A stretch of DNA of 64,000 nt from UBA4877 sp002399345 (lineage in GTDB: Bacteria > Bacillota > Thermoanaerobacteria > Thermoanaerobacterales > UBA4877): assembly GCA_036752905.1 (NCBI GenBank), contig DAIORT010000008.1:17957-81956 (forward strand), in the 5' to 3' direction. Below the pieces are notes generated by a model. It was not told the DNA's origin and searched no databases. It saw only the letters and a program-made list of their open reading frames with translations. Below, piece by piece: positions 53,236 to 61,928 of the stretch. Position 1 is the stretch's first letter; each line of letters opens with the position of its first letter. The position numbers and the translations under genes are program-made.

Positions 53236-55131
53236 ATGGATACGGAGAGATATGATGCTAATGAAATCCAGATCTTAGAAGGTCTGGAAGCAGTAAGAAA
53301 GAGACCAAGTATGTACATAGGGTCTACAAGCTCCAAGGGTCTTCATCATCTTGTATACGAGGTGGTGGATAACAGTATTGATGAAGCGATGGCAGGCATA
53401 TGTACTGAAATAAACATTACATTAAATGAGGACGGTTCATGTACAGTTAAGGATAACGGCAGGGGTATCCCGGCAGATATACAGTCACAGGTTGGTAAAC
53501 CTGCAGTAGAGGTTGTAATGACAATTCTACATGCAGGAGGAAAATTTGGTGGCGGAGGATATAAGGTATCAGGCGGATTGCACGGTGTAGGTGTATCTGT
53601 TGTAAATGCATTATCAGAGTGGCTGGTTGTAAAGGTCCATTGGGAAGGTAATGCTTATAAACAAAATTATGAAAAGGGAAAGCCGATAACCAAACTTGTT
53701 AAAATCGGACCAGTAGAAGATCATGGGACAATGGTCACATTTAAACCGGATAAAGAGATATTTGAAGATGTTAATTTTGATTATAACGTACTGGCAACAA
53801 GGATGAGGGAACTAGCTTTTTTAAATAATGGTCTTCGAATAACTCTGGAAGATAAAAGAAACGAAAAGAAAGAGACATTTCAATATGACGGCGGGATAAA
53901 ATCATTTGTAGAATACTTAAACAGGTCTGCAAATGTTCTTTATAAAGATCCGATATATATTTACGATAAAAAAGACGATGCGGAAGTCGAGGTAGCTCTC
54001 CAGTATAACGACTCTTATAATGAAACTATATTTAGTTTTGCTAATAATATAGATACGCAGGAAGGCGGTACTCATCTCACGGGATTTAAAAATGCCATAA
54101 CAAAAGTAATAAATGATTATGCAAGAAAATATGAGATATTGAAGGATGCCGATAAGAATCTTCAGGGTGGCGATGTTAGGGAAGGACTTACGGCGGTCCT
54201 TAGCGTGAAGTTAACCGATCCGCAATTTGAAGGTCAGACAAAGACTAAGCTAGGTAACAGTGATATCCGGAGTTTTGTTGAAAATGCGGTCTATGAGAAA
54301 CTTGAGGCATTTTTTGAGGAAAATCCTTCCGTGAGTAAAACAATCCTTGATAAAGCAATGACTGCATCGCGAGCCAGAGAGGCAGCCAGAAAAGCGAGAG
54401 AACTTACGAGGCGCAAGGGTGCTTTAGACTCAATGCAACTGCCGGGAAAGTTATCCGATTGCCAGGAGAAAGATCCTGCTCTGTGCGAACTTTTTCTTGT
54501 TGAGGGTGATTCCGCAGGTGGTTCCGCAAAATCAGGTAGAGACAGAAAGATACAGGCTATACTGCCTTTAAGGGGAAAGATACTCAATGTAGAGAAGGCA
54601 AGATTGGATAAGGTATTGAGCAGTGATATGATAAAGGCAATGATAACTGCTATAGGTGCGGGTATAGGAGAAGATTTCGATATCAATAAGGCAAGATACC
54701 ATAAGATCGTATGTATGACCGATGCCGATGTTGATGGGAGCCATATAAGGACATTGATACTAACTTTCTTTTATAGGTATATGCCCGAGCTTATAAAAGA
54801 AGGATATATTTATATAGCTCAACCCCCTTTGTACCGGGTTCTAAAGGGTAAGTTTATGAAGTATGTTTATAGCGATCAGGAATTAACAAAAATATTGGAT
54901 GAAATAGGCCATGAAGCAGAAATACAGAGATATAAAGGTCTAGGAGAAATGGATGCCGAGCAGTTGTGGGATACGACATTGAACCCTGAGACAAGGACAA
55001 TGCTGAAAGTAAATATGGAGGATGCAGTAGCCGCTAATGACATATTTACAGTATTGATGGGACAGAACGTTGAGAAGAGACGTGAGTTTATACAAGAGAA
55101 TGCTCACCTTGTCAAAAATCTGGATGTATAA
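53236..55131 (+). CDS. gyrB: DNA gyrase subunit B
   Basis: 631 residues. GHKL ATPase with EVVDNSIDEAMAG, DNGRGIP and GGLHGVGVSVVNALS, a transducer domain, and a TOPRIM domain with EGDSAGGSAK and TDADVDGSHIRTL. GGTGGTG ribosome-binding site 6 bp from the ATG. Confidence 0.98.
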   Translation: MDTERYDANEIQILEGLEAVRKRPSMYIGSTSSKGLHHLVYEVVDNSIDEAMAGICTEINITLNEDGSCTVKDNGRGIPADIQSQVGKPAVEVVMTILHAGGKFGGGGYKVSGGLHGVGVSVVNALSEWLVVKVHWEGNAYKQNYEKGKPITKLVKIGPVEDHGTMVTFKPDKEIFEDVNFDYNVLATRMRELAFLNNGLRITLEDKRNEKKETFQYDGGIKSFVEYLNRSANVLYKDPIYIYDKKDDAEVEVALQYNDSYNETIFSFANNIDTQEGGTHLTGFKNAITKVINDYARKYEILKDADKNLQGGDVREGLTAVLSVKLTDPQFEGQTKTKLGNSDIRSFVENAVYEKLEAFFEENPSVSKTILDKAMTASRAREAARKARELTRRKGALDSMQLPGKLSDCQEKDPALCELFLVEGDSAGGSAKSGRDRKIQAILPLRGKILNVEKARLDKVLSSDMIKAMITAIGAGIGEDFDINKARYHKIVCMTDADVDGSHIRTLILTFFYRYMPELIKEGYIYIAQPPLYRVLKGKFMKYVYSDQELTKILDEIGHEAEIQRYKGLGEMDAEQLWDTTLNPETRTMLKVNMEDAVAANDIFTVLMGQNVEKRREFIQENAHLVKNLDV

Positions 55132-55144
55132 GGAGGCGGCTTAA

Positions 55145-57568
55145 ATGGATGAAGAAAAAAATAATAATATAGTACCTGTAGATATTAAAGATGAGATGCA
55201 GAATTCCTATATAGATTATGCTATGAGTGTTATTGTGAGCAGAGCACTTCCTGATGTCCGCGACGGATTGAAACCTGTTCACAGGCGGATTTTATATGCA
55301 ATGAACCAATTGGGCCTGTCACCGGACAAACCATATAGAAAAGCAGCACGTATTGTAGGTGATGTTCTTGGTAAATATCATCCGCACGGCGATTCCGCAG
55401 TTTATAACGCAATGGTTAGGCTGGCTCAGGACTTTTCAATAAGGTATCTATTGGTTGACGGTCACGGAAATATGGGTAGTGTCGACGGGGATCCACCGGC
55501 TGCTATGAGGTATACGGAGGCTCGACTCTCACGTATTTCTCTGGAGATGCTTAACGGCATTAATGAGGATACGGTTGATTTTATACCAAACTTTGATGAG
55601 ACTCTTAAGGAGCCTACCGTTCTTCCCAGCCGTTTTCCCAACCTTTTAGTTAATGGTTCCCAGGGTATAGCTGTGGGAATGGCTACAAACATGCCTCCTC
55701 ATAATTTAGGTGAGGTAATAGACGGCATAATTGCTGTGATTGATAACCCTGAGATGAGTATAGAAGAGATAATGGAATACATAAAGGGACCTGATTTTCC
55801 AACCGGCGGTCTTATTATGGGAACCAAGGGTATAAAGAATGCATACACAACAGGCAGAGGGAAGGTTATAATGAGGGGAAGGACAGAGATAGAGCAGGTA
55901 AAGTCCAGGAGCCGCATCATAATAACAGAGCTGCCATACATGGTAAATAAAGCAAAACTAGTTAAAGATATAGCAAACCTTGTTAAACAAAAGAAGGTAG
56001 AAGGAATTTCGGATCTGAGGGATGAATCGGATAGATCAGGCATGAGGGTAGTGATAGAGCTAAAAAAAGACGCTAACCCCAATCTTATATTGACGAAATT
56101 ATATACTCATACGCAACTGCAGGATACATTTGGTGTAATAATGCTTGCCCTGGTGAACGGCATACCTAAAGTTTTAAATCTTAAAGGTCTGATAACGGAG
56201 TATATAGACTTCCAAAAAGATGTTGTCACAAGGAAGACAAGATACCAGCTCAATAAAGCACAGGAAAGAGCTCATATCCTGGAAGGGCTAAGGATTGCAT
56301 TAGATCACATAGACGAGGTTATAAACCTTATTAGATCGTCTTCTACTGTGCCGGAAGCAAGAATAGGATTAATAGACAGATTCGGTTTGAGTGAAAAGCA
56401 GGCTCAGGCCATATTGGACATGAAACTTCATAGACTCACCGGTCTGGAAAGAAAGAAAATAGACGAAGAGTATGAGTCTTTAATGAAGGATATAGCGGGT
56501 TACAATGAAATTTTAGGAAACAATGAGGTTTTGCTTAAGGTAATTAAGGATGATCTTATAAGGATAAAGGGTAAATATAATGATGAGAGAAAAACCGAGA
56601 TTGTACCACAGTATGCGGAGATAGAACTTGAAGACCTGATTAAAGAGGAGGATGTGGTTGTTACAATCACTCATTTTGGATATACCAAGAGACTGCCTAT
56701 AACCACATACAGAAGTCAGAAACGAGGCGGTAAGGGACTTATAGGTATTACAACCAGGGAAGAAGACTTTGTAGAGAATATACTGATTACCTCCACCCAT
56801 GATAACCTGCTGTTTTTTACAGACTTTGGTAATGTATACAGGCTTAGGTCTTTTGAGATACCGGAAGAGAGCAGGCAGGCAAAAGGTATGGCTTTGGTAA
56901 ACTTATTGCAGCTTAAAGGCGGCGAAAAAGTAAATGCCATTTTACCTGTTAAGGATTTTGATGAAGATTTATGCGTTATTTTTGTAACAAAAAATGGTCT
57001 CATCAAAAAGACGGTTTTAAATGAGTATGCCAATGTAAGAAAAAGCGGCATAAGGGCGTTGTCTTTAGAAGAGGATGATAAGTTAATTTCTGCTCGTCTG
57101 ATTAAAAAAGATGAAGAAGTAATAATTGGCACAAAGAACGGTATGTGCATCAGATTCTCTGAAAAGGACGTAAGGGCATCTGGAAGGACTGCCAAGGGTG
57201 TTATTGCCATTGACTTAAGTGACAGGGACGAGATAATAGGTATGGACAACATTGACGGTTCAGGGTATGTGCTTACTGTTACTGATAGGGGCTTTGGTAA
57301 GAGAACCAAAGCTTCAGAATACAGGTCGCAGGCAAGAAACGGTAAGGGAATAAAGGCGTATAACATGACCGGTAAAAATGGCCGGGCTATTACCATAAAG
57401 ATGGTAGAATCAAAGGATGATCTAATGATCACTACAATGAGCGGAAATATAATAAGATTAGAGGTTAAGGATATACCTAAGTTGCACCGGAACAGCCAAG
57501 GAGTAAAGCTTATAAAGCTGGATGATAATGATGAGGTGGTTTCAATAGCTTTGGTAATAGATGACTAA
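55145..57568 (+). CDS. gyrA: DNA gyrase subunit A
   Basis: 807 residues. N-terminal breakage-reunion domain with active-site Tyr in AAMRYTEARLS, the quinolone region near HPHGDSAVYNAMVR, and a C-terminal beta-pinwheel with GyrA-box-like YRSQKRGGKG. The 3' end is fused into the downstream terminator. Confidence 0.98.
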   Translation: MDEEKNNNIVPVDIKDEMQNSYIDYAMSVIVSRALPDVRDGLKPVHRRILYAMNQLGLSPDKPYRKAARIVGDVLGKYHPHGDSAVYNAMVRLAQDFSIRYLLVDGHGNMGSVDGDPPAAMRYTEARLSRISLEMLNGINEDTVDFIPNFDETLKEPTVLPSRFPNLLVNGSQGIAVGMATNMPPHNLGEVIDGIIAVIDNPEMSIEEIMEYIKGPDFPTGGLIMGTKGIKNAYTTGRGKVIMRGRTEIEQVKSRSRIIITELPYMVNKAKLVKDIANLVKQKKVEGISDLRDESDRSGMRVVIELKKDANPNLILTKLYTHTQLQDTFGVIMLALVNGIPKVLNLKGLITEYIDFQKDVVTRKTRYQLNKAQERAHILEGLRIALDHIDEVINLIRSSSTVPEARIGLIDRFGLSEKQAQAILDMKLHRLTGLERKKIDEEYESLMKDIAGYNEILGNNEVLLKVIKDDLIRIKGKYNDERKTEIVPQYAEIELEDLIKEEDVVVTITHFGYTKRLPITTYRSQKRGGKGLIGITTREEDFVENILITSTHDNLLFFTDFGNVYRLRSFEIPEESRQAKGMALVNLLQLKGGEKVNAILPVKDFDEDLCVIFVTKNGLIKKTVLNEYANVRKSGIRALSLEEDDKLISARLIKKDEEVIIGTKNGMCIRFSEKDVRASGRTAKGVIAIDLSDRDEIIGMDNIDGSGYVLTVTDRGFGKRTKASEYRSQARNGKGIKAYNMTGKNGRAITIKMVESKDDLMITTMSGNIIRLEVKDIPKLHRNSQGVKLIKLDDNDEVVSIALVIDD

Positions 57569-57628
57569 AATAATAAATAAAAAAAGATACCAAAAATAAA
57601 TTGGTATCTTTTTTTATTTATTATTTTA
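57566..57628 (+). terminator. Long terminator of gyrA, includes its stop codon
   Basis: Perfect 27-bp inverted repeat (57566-57592 with 57602-57628), 9-nt loop, core GATACCA / TGGTATC. The outer pairs are all A-T, so the loop arms double as the T-tract. Symmetric, so it can terminate both strands. Confidence 0.9.
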
Positions 57629-57764
57629 ATAGGAGTATTAATCTAAAAAAATAGGAAAACTATATATAATAGAGAAACTACGCTAGATGAAGAAAATATG
57701 ATTAACATTGGTAAAAACATCAAAAGTATGGACAAAATAACGCTTTTATGGGTAAATACAGAAT

Positions 57765-57792
57765 TTGACCATAGTATAATAAGTTCTATAAT
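57765..57792 (+). promoter_or_regulatory. Sigma-A promoter of the ATP synthase operon
   Basis: TTGACC (57765-57770), 16-bp spacer, TATAAT (57787-57792), ending about 25 bp before the atpB start. The gyrA terminator lies upstream, so the operon is independently transcribed. Confidence 0.78.
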
Positions 57793-57817
57793 AATGTGAT
57801 ATGCGGGGTGAATAGTG

Positions 57818-58495
57818 GTGAATAGTATGGAATTTGGAGCTAAAACAATGTTTACAGTGCCAATATTGGGCGGAATTCCTGTGACTGACTCTGTTGTAGT
57901 AAGCTGGTTTATAGTAGCAATTCTCGGTTTACTCTTTTGGATAGGTGGCAGGCGACTAAAAAATATACCCGGTGGGCTGCAAAATGTATTAGAAATCGTA
58001 CTGGACTTCATAGATTCTTTTGTTACGGATGTTACCGGACCTAGAGGTGAGGCTATAGTTCCGTATGTAGGTACGATTTCATTATATCTTATCGTAGCTA
58101 ATATCATAGGTGCATTCGGGATAAGTCCTCCGACCAGGGATGTTAATATTGCAGCTAGTCTAGCTGTGCTTACAATGCTTTTTGTTATATATTCGAGCAT
58201 TAAGGCAAGGGGATTTAAAGGTTGGCTTAAGAGTTTTACCGAGCCTTTATCAATAATGGTTCCTTTTAAAATAATGGACCTTTTTACCAGGCCTCTTTCT
58301 CTTGCCGTCCGGTTATTCGGGAATGTAATGGCAGGATTTATAATAATGGAGCTTGTTAAAGGTTTTGTACCGATGATTGTTCCATCATTTTTAAGCCTTT
58401 ACTTTGACTTTTTTGATGGAGTAATCCAGGCTGTAGTATTTTCGCTTTTAACCGTCATGTATGTGAATGAAGGCATTGAAAAAGCGGAATCATAA
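57818..58495 (+). CDS. atpB: F-type ATP synthase subunit a
   Basis: About 225 residues, five to six membrane segments forming the ion half-channels. The essential Arg lies in SLAVRLFGNVMAGF. GGGGTG precedes two in-frame GTG codons (57815, 57818) and an ATG (57827); the GTG at 57818 has the best spacing. No atpI gene precedes it. Confidence 0.95.
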   Translation: MNSMEFGAKTMFTVPILGGIPVTDSVVVSWFIVAILGLLFWIGGRRLKNIPGGLQNVLEIVLDFIDSFVTDVTGPRGEAIVPYVGTISLYLIVANIIGAFGISPPTRDVNIAASLAVLTMLFVIYSSIKARGFKGWLKSFTEPLSIMVPFKIMDLFTRPLSLAVRLFGNVMAGFIIMELVKGFVPMIVPSFLSLYFDFFDGVIQAVVFSLLTVMYVNEGIEKAES

Positions 58496-58514
58496 AAACT
58501 AAGGAGTGATTAAT

Positions 58515-58733
58515 ATGTCTGTTGCAATGGCTGCCGCAATAGCGGCTTTATCAGTTATAGGTGCCGGTCTCGGCATAGGTTATGCCACCTCAAAGGCAGT
58601 GGAGGCTGTGGCAAGACAACCAGAAGCTTCAAATAAAATTACCACAATATTTCTGTTAGGTGCCGCATTATCAGAAGCAACCGCCATATACGGGCTTTTG
58701 GTTGCCATACTTATAATATTTTTTGTGAAATAG
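58515..58733 (+). CDS. atpE: F-type ATP synthase subunit c, proton-type by sequence
   Basis: 72 residues, hairpin of two membrane helices. The ion-binding Glu54 is in GAALSEATAIYG. The Gln and the Ser next to the Glu that mark Na+-binding c subunits (as in Ilyobacter) are replaced by Ile and Ala here, so H+ coupling is expected. ATG at 58515 has AAGGAG eight bases upstream. Confidence 0.95.
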   Translation: MSVAMAAAIAALSVIGAGLGIGYATSKAVEAVARQPEASNKITTIFLLGAALSEATAIYGLLVAILIIFFVK

Positions 58734-58745
58734 AGGGGGCAAATA

Positions 58746-59234
58746 ATGCTAAATATAAATTTATGGACATGGGTTTGGAATATCGTAAACATTATTGTAC
58801 TCTATTTCCTTTTTAAGAAATTTCTATATAAACCCATGACAAAGTTTTTGAAAGACAGAAGTGACAGGATTAAGAAAACACAGGATGAGGCAAAACAAGA
58901 TAAAGTAGAAGCAGAAAAGATAAAAAAGGATATTCAAAAGTCCTTTAATGAAACAAATGAAAAAACCCAGCAAATGATTAAAGAAGCGCATGACAGGGCT
59001 GAAAGCGAATACGATGAGATTATTTCCGAAGCCAGGAAGGAAGCTTCTAATATTGTAGAAAAGGCACATGACGAGACAATGGCTGACAGGGAAAAGATGC
59101 TTAAGGACCTAAAAGCCGAGGTCGTCGATATGGTTATTGAAACTACCGACAAGATAATGGAGGTTAAACTTAACCCCGAAGAAGACAAAGAGCTCATAAA
59201 TAATATCTTGGATGAGGTAGTTAATAGTAAATAA
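58746..59234 (+). CDS. atpF: F-type ATP synthase subunit b
   Basis: 162 residues: one N-terminal membrane helix (about 8-28) and a long charged coiled coil forming the peripheral stalk. Normal length; not fused to delta as in mycobacteria. Confidence 0.95.
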   Translation: MLNINLWTWVWNIVNIIVLYFLFKKFLYKPMTKFLKDRSDRIKKTQDEAKQDKVEAEKIKKDIQKSFNETNEKTQQMIKEAHDRAESEYDEIISEARKEASNIVEKAHDETMADREKMLKDLKAEVVDMVIETTDKIMEVKLNPEEDKELINNILDEVVNSK

Positions 59235-59290
59235 CCATGCGAAAAATACTTGTGATTAAAATGATGAATGTTTATGATTGGAGATAAGCT

Positions 59291-61063
59291 ATGATTGAGG
59301 ATGATATCATGAATAAAGAGGAGTCAAAGACGCTTACTGTTATTATGGCCAGGCCGATAAGCAGTGATTTTCAATCAGTCCTGGAAAAGAATATAAAAAG
59401 AGAATTCGGCAGCGAGATATATATAAAGTATTATACGGATCCCTCAATGATAGGTGGAATAAAACTCCGTACGGAAAAAAACAGAATAATTGACTATAGT
59501 ATAAAGGGCAAAATAGAAGCATTAAAAGATCATTTACGTGAAGAAATAAAAAATGGTGAAAACAATGAAGACAGTAAAGACGCTATAAAAGATGCCATTG
59601 ACGATTTCAATTATCAGCCGGAATGGGAAGAAGAAGGTCATGTCTTAAGTTATACAGATGGAATAACACAGATAGATGGCCTTGAAAACTGTATGAACGG
59701 TGAGCTACTGGACTTTGGTAACGGTAATTATGGGATGGCTATGGATCTTAATGCAGATACCATAGGTGCGGTTCTATTAAGCAATGAGCCCGTATCTGAA
59801 GGATCCGTTGTCAAAGGTACAGGAAGGGTTGTAAGCGTGCCTGTGGGAGATAAGCTTCTCGGACGGGTAATCAATCCTTTAGGTGAAGCACTGGATGGTA
59901 AAGGAGAAATTCCACGGGAAAAATTAAGGCCCATTGAAAACCCCGCACCGGATATACTAGACAGGCGACCCGTAGACGCTCCTCTGGAGACAGGTATTTT
60001 AACTATAGATTCTCTTATCCCTATAGGCAAGGGCCAGAGAGAGCTTGTCATAGGAGACAGGCAAACTGGAAAGACAGCTATCGCCATAGATACCATATTG
60101 AATCAGAAAGGCAAAGATGTAAAATGCGTATATGTGGCCATAGGACAAAAGGAATCTTCCGTATCCTCTATTGTCAATACCTTAACTGAATTAGGTGCAA
60201 TGGATTATACGGTGGTTGTTTCAGCTTCCGCGTCTGATTCGGCTGCAATGCAGTATATAGCGCCTTATGCAGGTTGCGCCATAGCGGAAGAATGGATGTA
60301 TTCCGGTAAGGACGTACTGGTAGTATACGATGATTTGTCAAAGCATGCTGTAGCTTACAGGACACTTTCACTACTTTTGAGGAGACCGCCCGGAAGAGAA
60401 GCATATCCCGGTGACGTATTTTATCTCCATTCGAGGCTTCTTGAAAGGGCTGCCGCACTTTCGGATAAAAAGGGCGGCGGTTCGATGACGGCTATACCTA
60501 TAGTAGAAACGTTAGAGGGAGATGTAGCCGCATATATACCGACAAATGTCATCTCCATAACCGATGGGCAGATATATCTAATGACAGACCTATTCTTTAA
60601 GGGAGTAAGGCCTGCCGTCGATGTAGGGCTTTCCGTATCCAGGGTAGGAGGAGCCGCACAAACAAAGGCAATGAAGGAAGTCGTGGGTAGCCTTAGACTG
60701 AACTTGGCACAATATAATGAGATGCAGGTATTCGCCCAGTTTGGTTCCGAGTTGGATAAAGCCAGCAAAGACATGCTAGATTTAGGAAATAGAATAATGG
60801 AGATATTAAAACAGGAGCAATATAAGCCATATGTAATGTTTGATGAGGTAATATCCATATTTGCTGTCACAAATGGATATTTTAAAAATATAGACGTTAA
60901 TAAAGTACGTCAGACAAGGGATGGTCTGCTTAGTTATCTTCATGCCAACCATAAGGATTTGGTGGATGAAATAAATAAAACCGGAGACGTTACCGATGAT
61001 ATAAAAGAAAAGCTGGACAGTGCTATAAAAGATTTTCTGAATGAGGGAAAAAGCAATGTCTGA
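59291..61063 (+). CDS. atpA: F-type ATP synthase alpha subunit with N-terminal delta C-terminal domain
   Basis: 590 residues, about 85 longer than normal alpha. Residues about 14-85 (ARPISSDFQSVLEKNIKREFG followed by DPSMIGGIKLR and a GKIEALKDHL end) match the C-terminal domain of delta (AtpH; cf. DPSVIGGVKVR in Bacillus delta). A short charged linker leads to a complete alpha: N-terminal helix near 95-107, GHVLSYTDGITQIDGL, Walker A GDRQTGKT (255-262), and full catalytic and C-terminal domains. There is no separate atpH between atpF and this gene (56-bp gap), and the six-helix delta N-terminal domain is absent from the window. Function as alpha is certain; delta function in trans is inferred. 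Confidence 0.93.
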   Translation: MIEDDIMNKEESKTLTVIMARPISSDFQSVLEKNIKREFGSEIYIKYYTDPSMIGGIKLRTEKNRIIDYSIKGKIEALKDHLREEIKNGENNEDSKDAIKDAIDDFNYQPEWEEEGHVLSYTDGITQIDGLENCMNGELLDFGNGNYGMAMDLNADTIGAVLLSNEPVSEGSVVKGTGRVVSVPVGDKLLGRVINPLGEALDGKGEIPREKLRPIENPAPDILDRRPVDAPLETGILTIDSLIPIGKGQRELVIGDRQTGKTAIAIDTILNQKGKDVKCVYVAIGQKESSVSSIVNTLTELGAMDYTVVVSASASDSAAMQYIAPYAGCAIAEEWMYSGKDVLVVYDDLSKHAVAYRTLSLLLRRPPGREAYPGDVFYLHSRLLERAAALSDKKGGGSMTAIPIVETLEGDVAAYIPTNVISITDGQIYLMTDLFFKGVRPAVDVGLSVSRVGGAAQTKAMKEVVGSLRLNLAQYNEMQVFAQFGSELDKASKDMLDLGNRIMEILKQEQYKPYVMFDEVISIFAVTNGYFKNIDVNKVRQTRDGLLSYLHANHKDLVDEINKTGDVTDDIKEKLDSAIKDFLNEGKSNV

Positions 61064-61916
61064 AAGGGATATAAAACGTAGAATTAGAAGTGTAGGCGAG
61101 GTACAGAAGATAACCAGGGCGATGTACTTGATATCCAGTGCCAACTCACAGAAGGCTAAGGACAGACTCAGTATAGCCGACCCGTATTTTACACGTATAC
61201 AGGAAACGATGAAAGAACTTATAGAGCACACGGATCCCAAAGATATATCATTGGTAACTGATAATGGACCTAAGAGGAGAGCCGGAATAATAGTAATAAC
61301 GGGAGATAAGGGTTTATGTGGAGATTATAACCATAATATAATCAATTTAGCGGAGAAAACAATGAATGAGCTTAGATATTCATACCTGCTGGTTGTAGGT
61401 GCTATGGGCAGAGATTATTTTATGAGGAAGGGTTATAACATAGATACCACTCTTCCATATACCGCACAGGATCCGACATATGCCAGTGCTGTAGCTATAT
61501 CCAATATAATTTTTAAATTCTACCGGCAGGGACTATTGGATGAGGTGTTTATAGTCTACACTAAATATATAACATCATTTAAACACACTCCTACAGTGCT
61601 CAGGGTTTTACCGTTGGATCAGGAGACGTTAGGTGTAAAGGAAAGGCAGAGATCACACATAATGCTTAAATATATACCCTCTCCGCAGGCTGTATTTAAA
61701 ATACTTACTGAGTCCTATATAAAGGGCGTTGTATATGGTGCTCTGGTAGAATCCTATGCATCGGAACAGACAGCAAGAATGACAGCAATGGACAGTGCTA
61801 CAAAGAATGCCGAGGATTTAATAGACAAATTTAAACGACTTTATAATAAAGAAAGACAGGGTAAGATAACACGAGAGATATCAGAGATAATATCTTCCAG
61901 CGAGGTTTTGAGGTAA
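61056..61916 (+). CDS. atpG: F-type ATP synthase subunit gamma
   Basis: About 286 residues, the rotating shaft. N-terminal MSERDIKRRIRSVGEVQKITRAM and C-terminal ATKNAEDLIDKFKRLYNKERQGKITREISEI helices are characteristic. ATG at 61056 overlaps the end of atpA by 8 bp. Confidence 0.96.
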   Translation: MSERDIKRRIRSVGEVQKITRAMYLISSANSQKAKDRLSIADPYFTRIQETMKELIEHTDPKDISLVTDNGPKRRAGIIVITGDKGLCGDYNHNIINLAEKTMNELRYSYLLVVGAMGRDYFMRKGYNIDTTLPYTAQDPTYASAVAISNIIFKFYRQGLLDEVFIVYTKYITSFKHTPTVLRVLPLDQETLGVKERQRSHIMLKYIPSPQAVFKILTESYIKGVVYGALVESYASEQTARMTAMDSATKNAEDLIDKFKRLYNKERQGKITREISEIISSSEVLR

Positions 61917-61928
61917 AGGAGGATAACA

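Larger units (their letters stand above)
39..59355. repeat. Dispersed iterated palindrome GGCCWGGCC, 26 copies
   Basis: Exact copies begin at 39, 179, 919, 1030, 1085, 7578, 11192, 12366, 15698, 16113, 16289, 17012, 18247, 19587, 20755, 23872, 27112, 33252, 38465, 40193, 41340, 45494, 46022, 46724, 51721 and 59347. Thirteen have A and thirteen T at the centre, so there is no strand bias. All lie within coding sequences, about three quarters in the frame GGC-CWG-GCC (Gly-Leu-Ala or Gly-Gln-Ala). Many extend to CGGCCWGGCCG. Near-matches with one change are also frequent. Counted by eye, so a few may be missed. Confidence 0.92.

Noticed and set aside
59238..59288. 16-codon ATG frame between atpF and atpA as a remnant of atpH
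   Set aside because: Its sequence (MRKILVIKMMN..) does not resemble the delta N-terminal domain and it lacks a ribosome-binding site.
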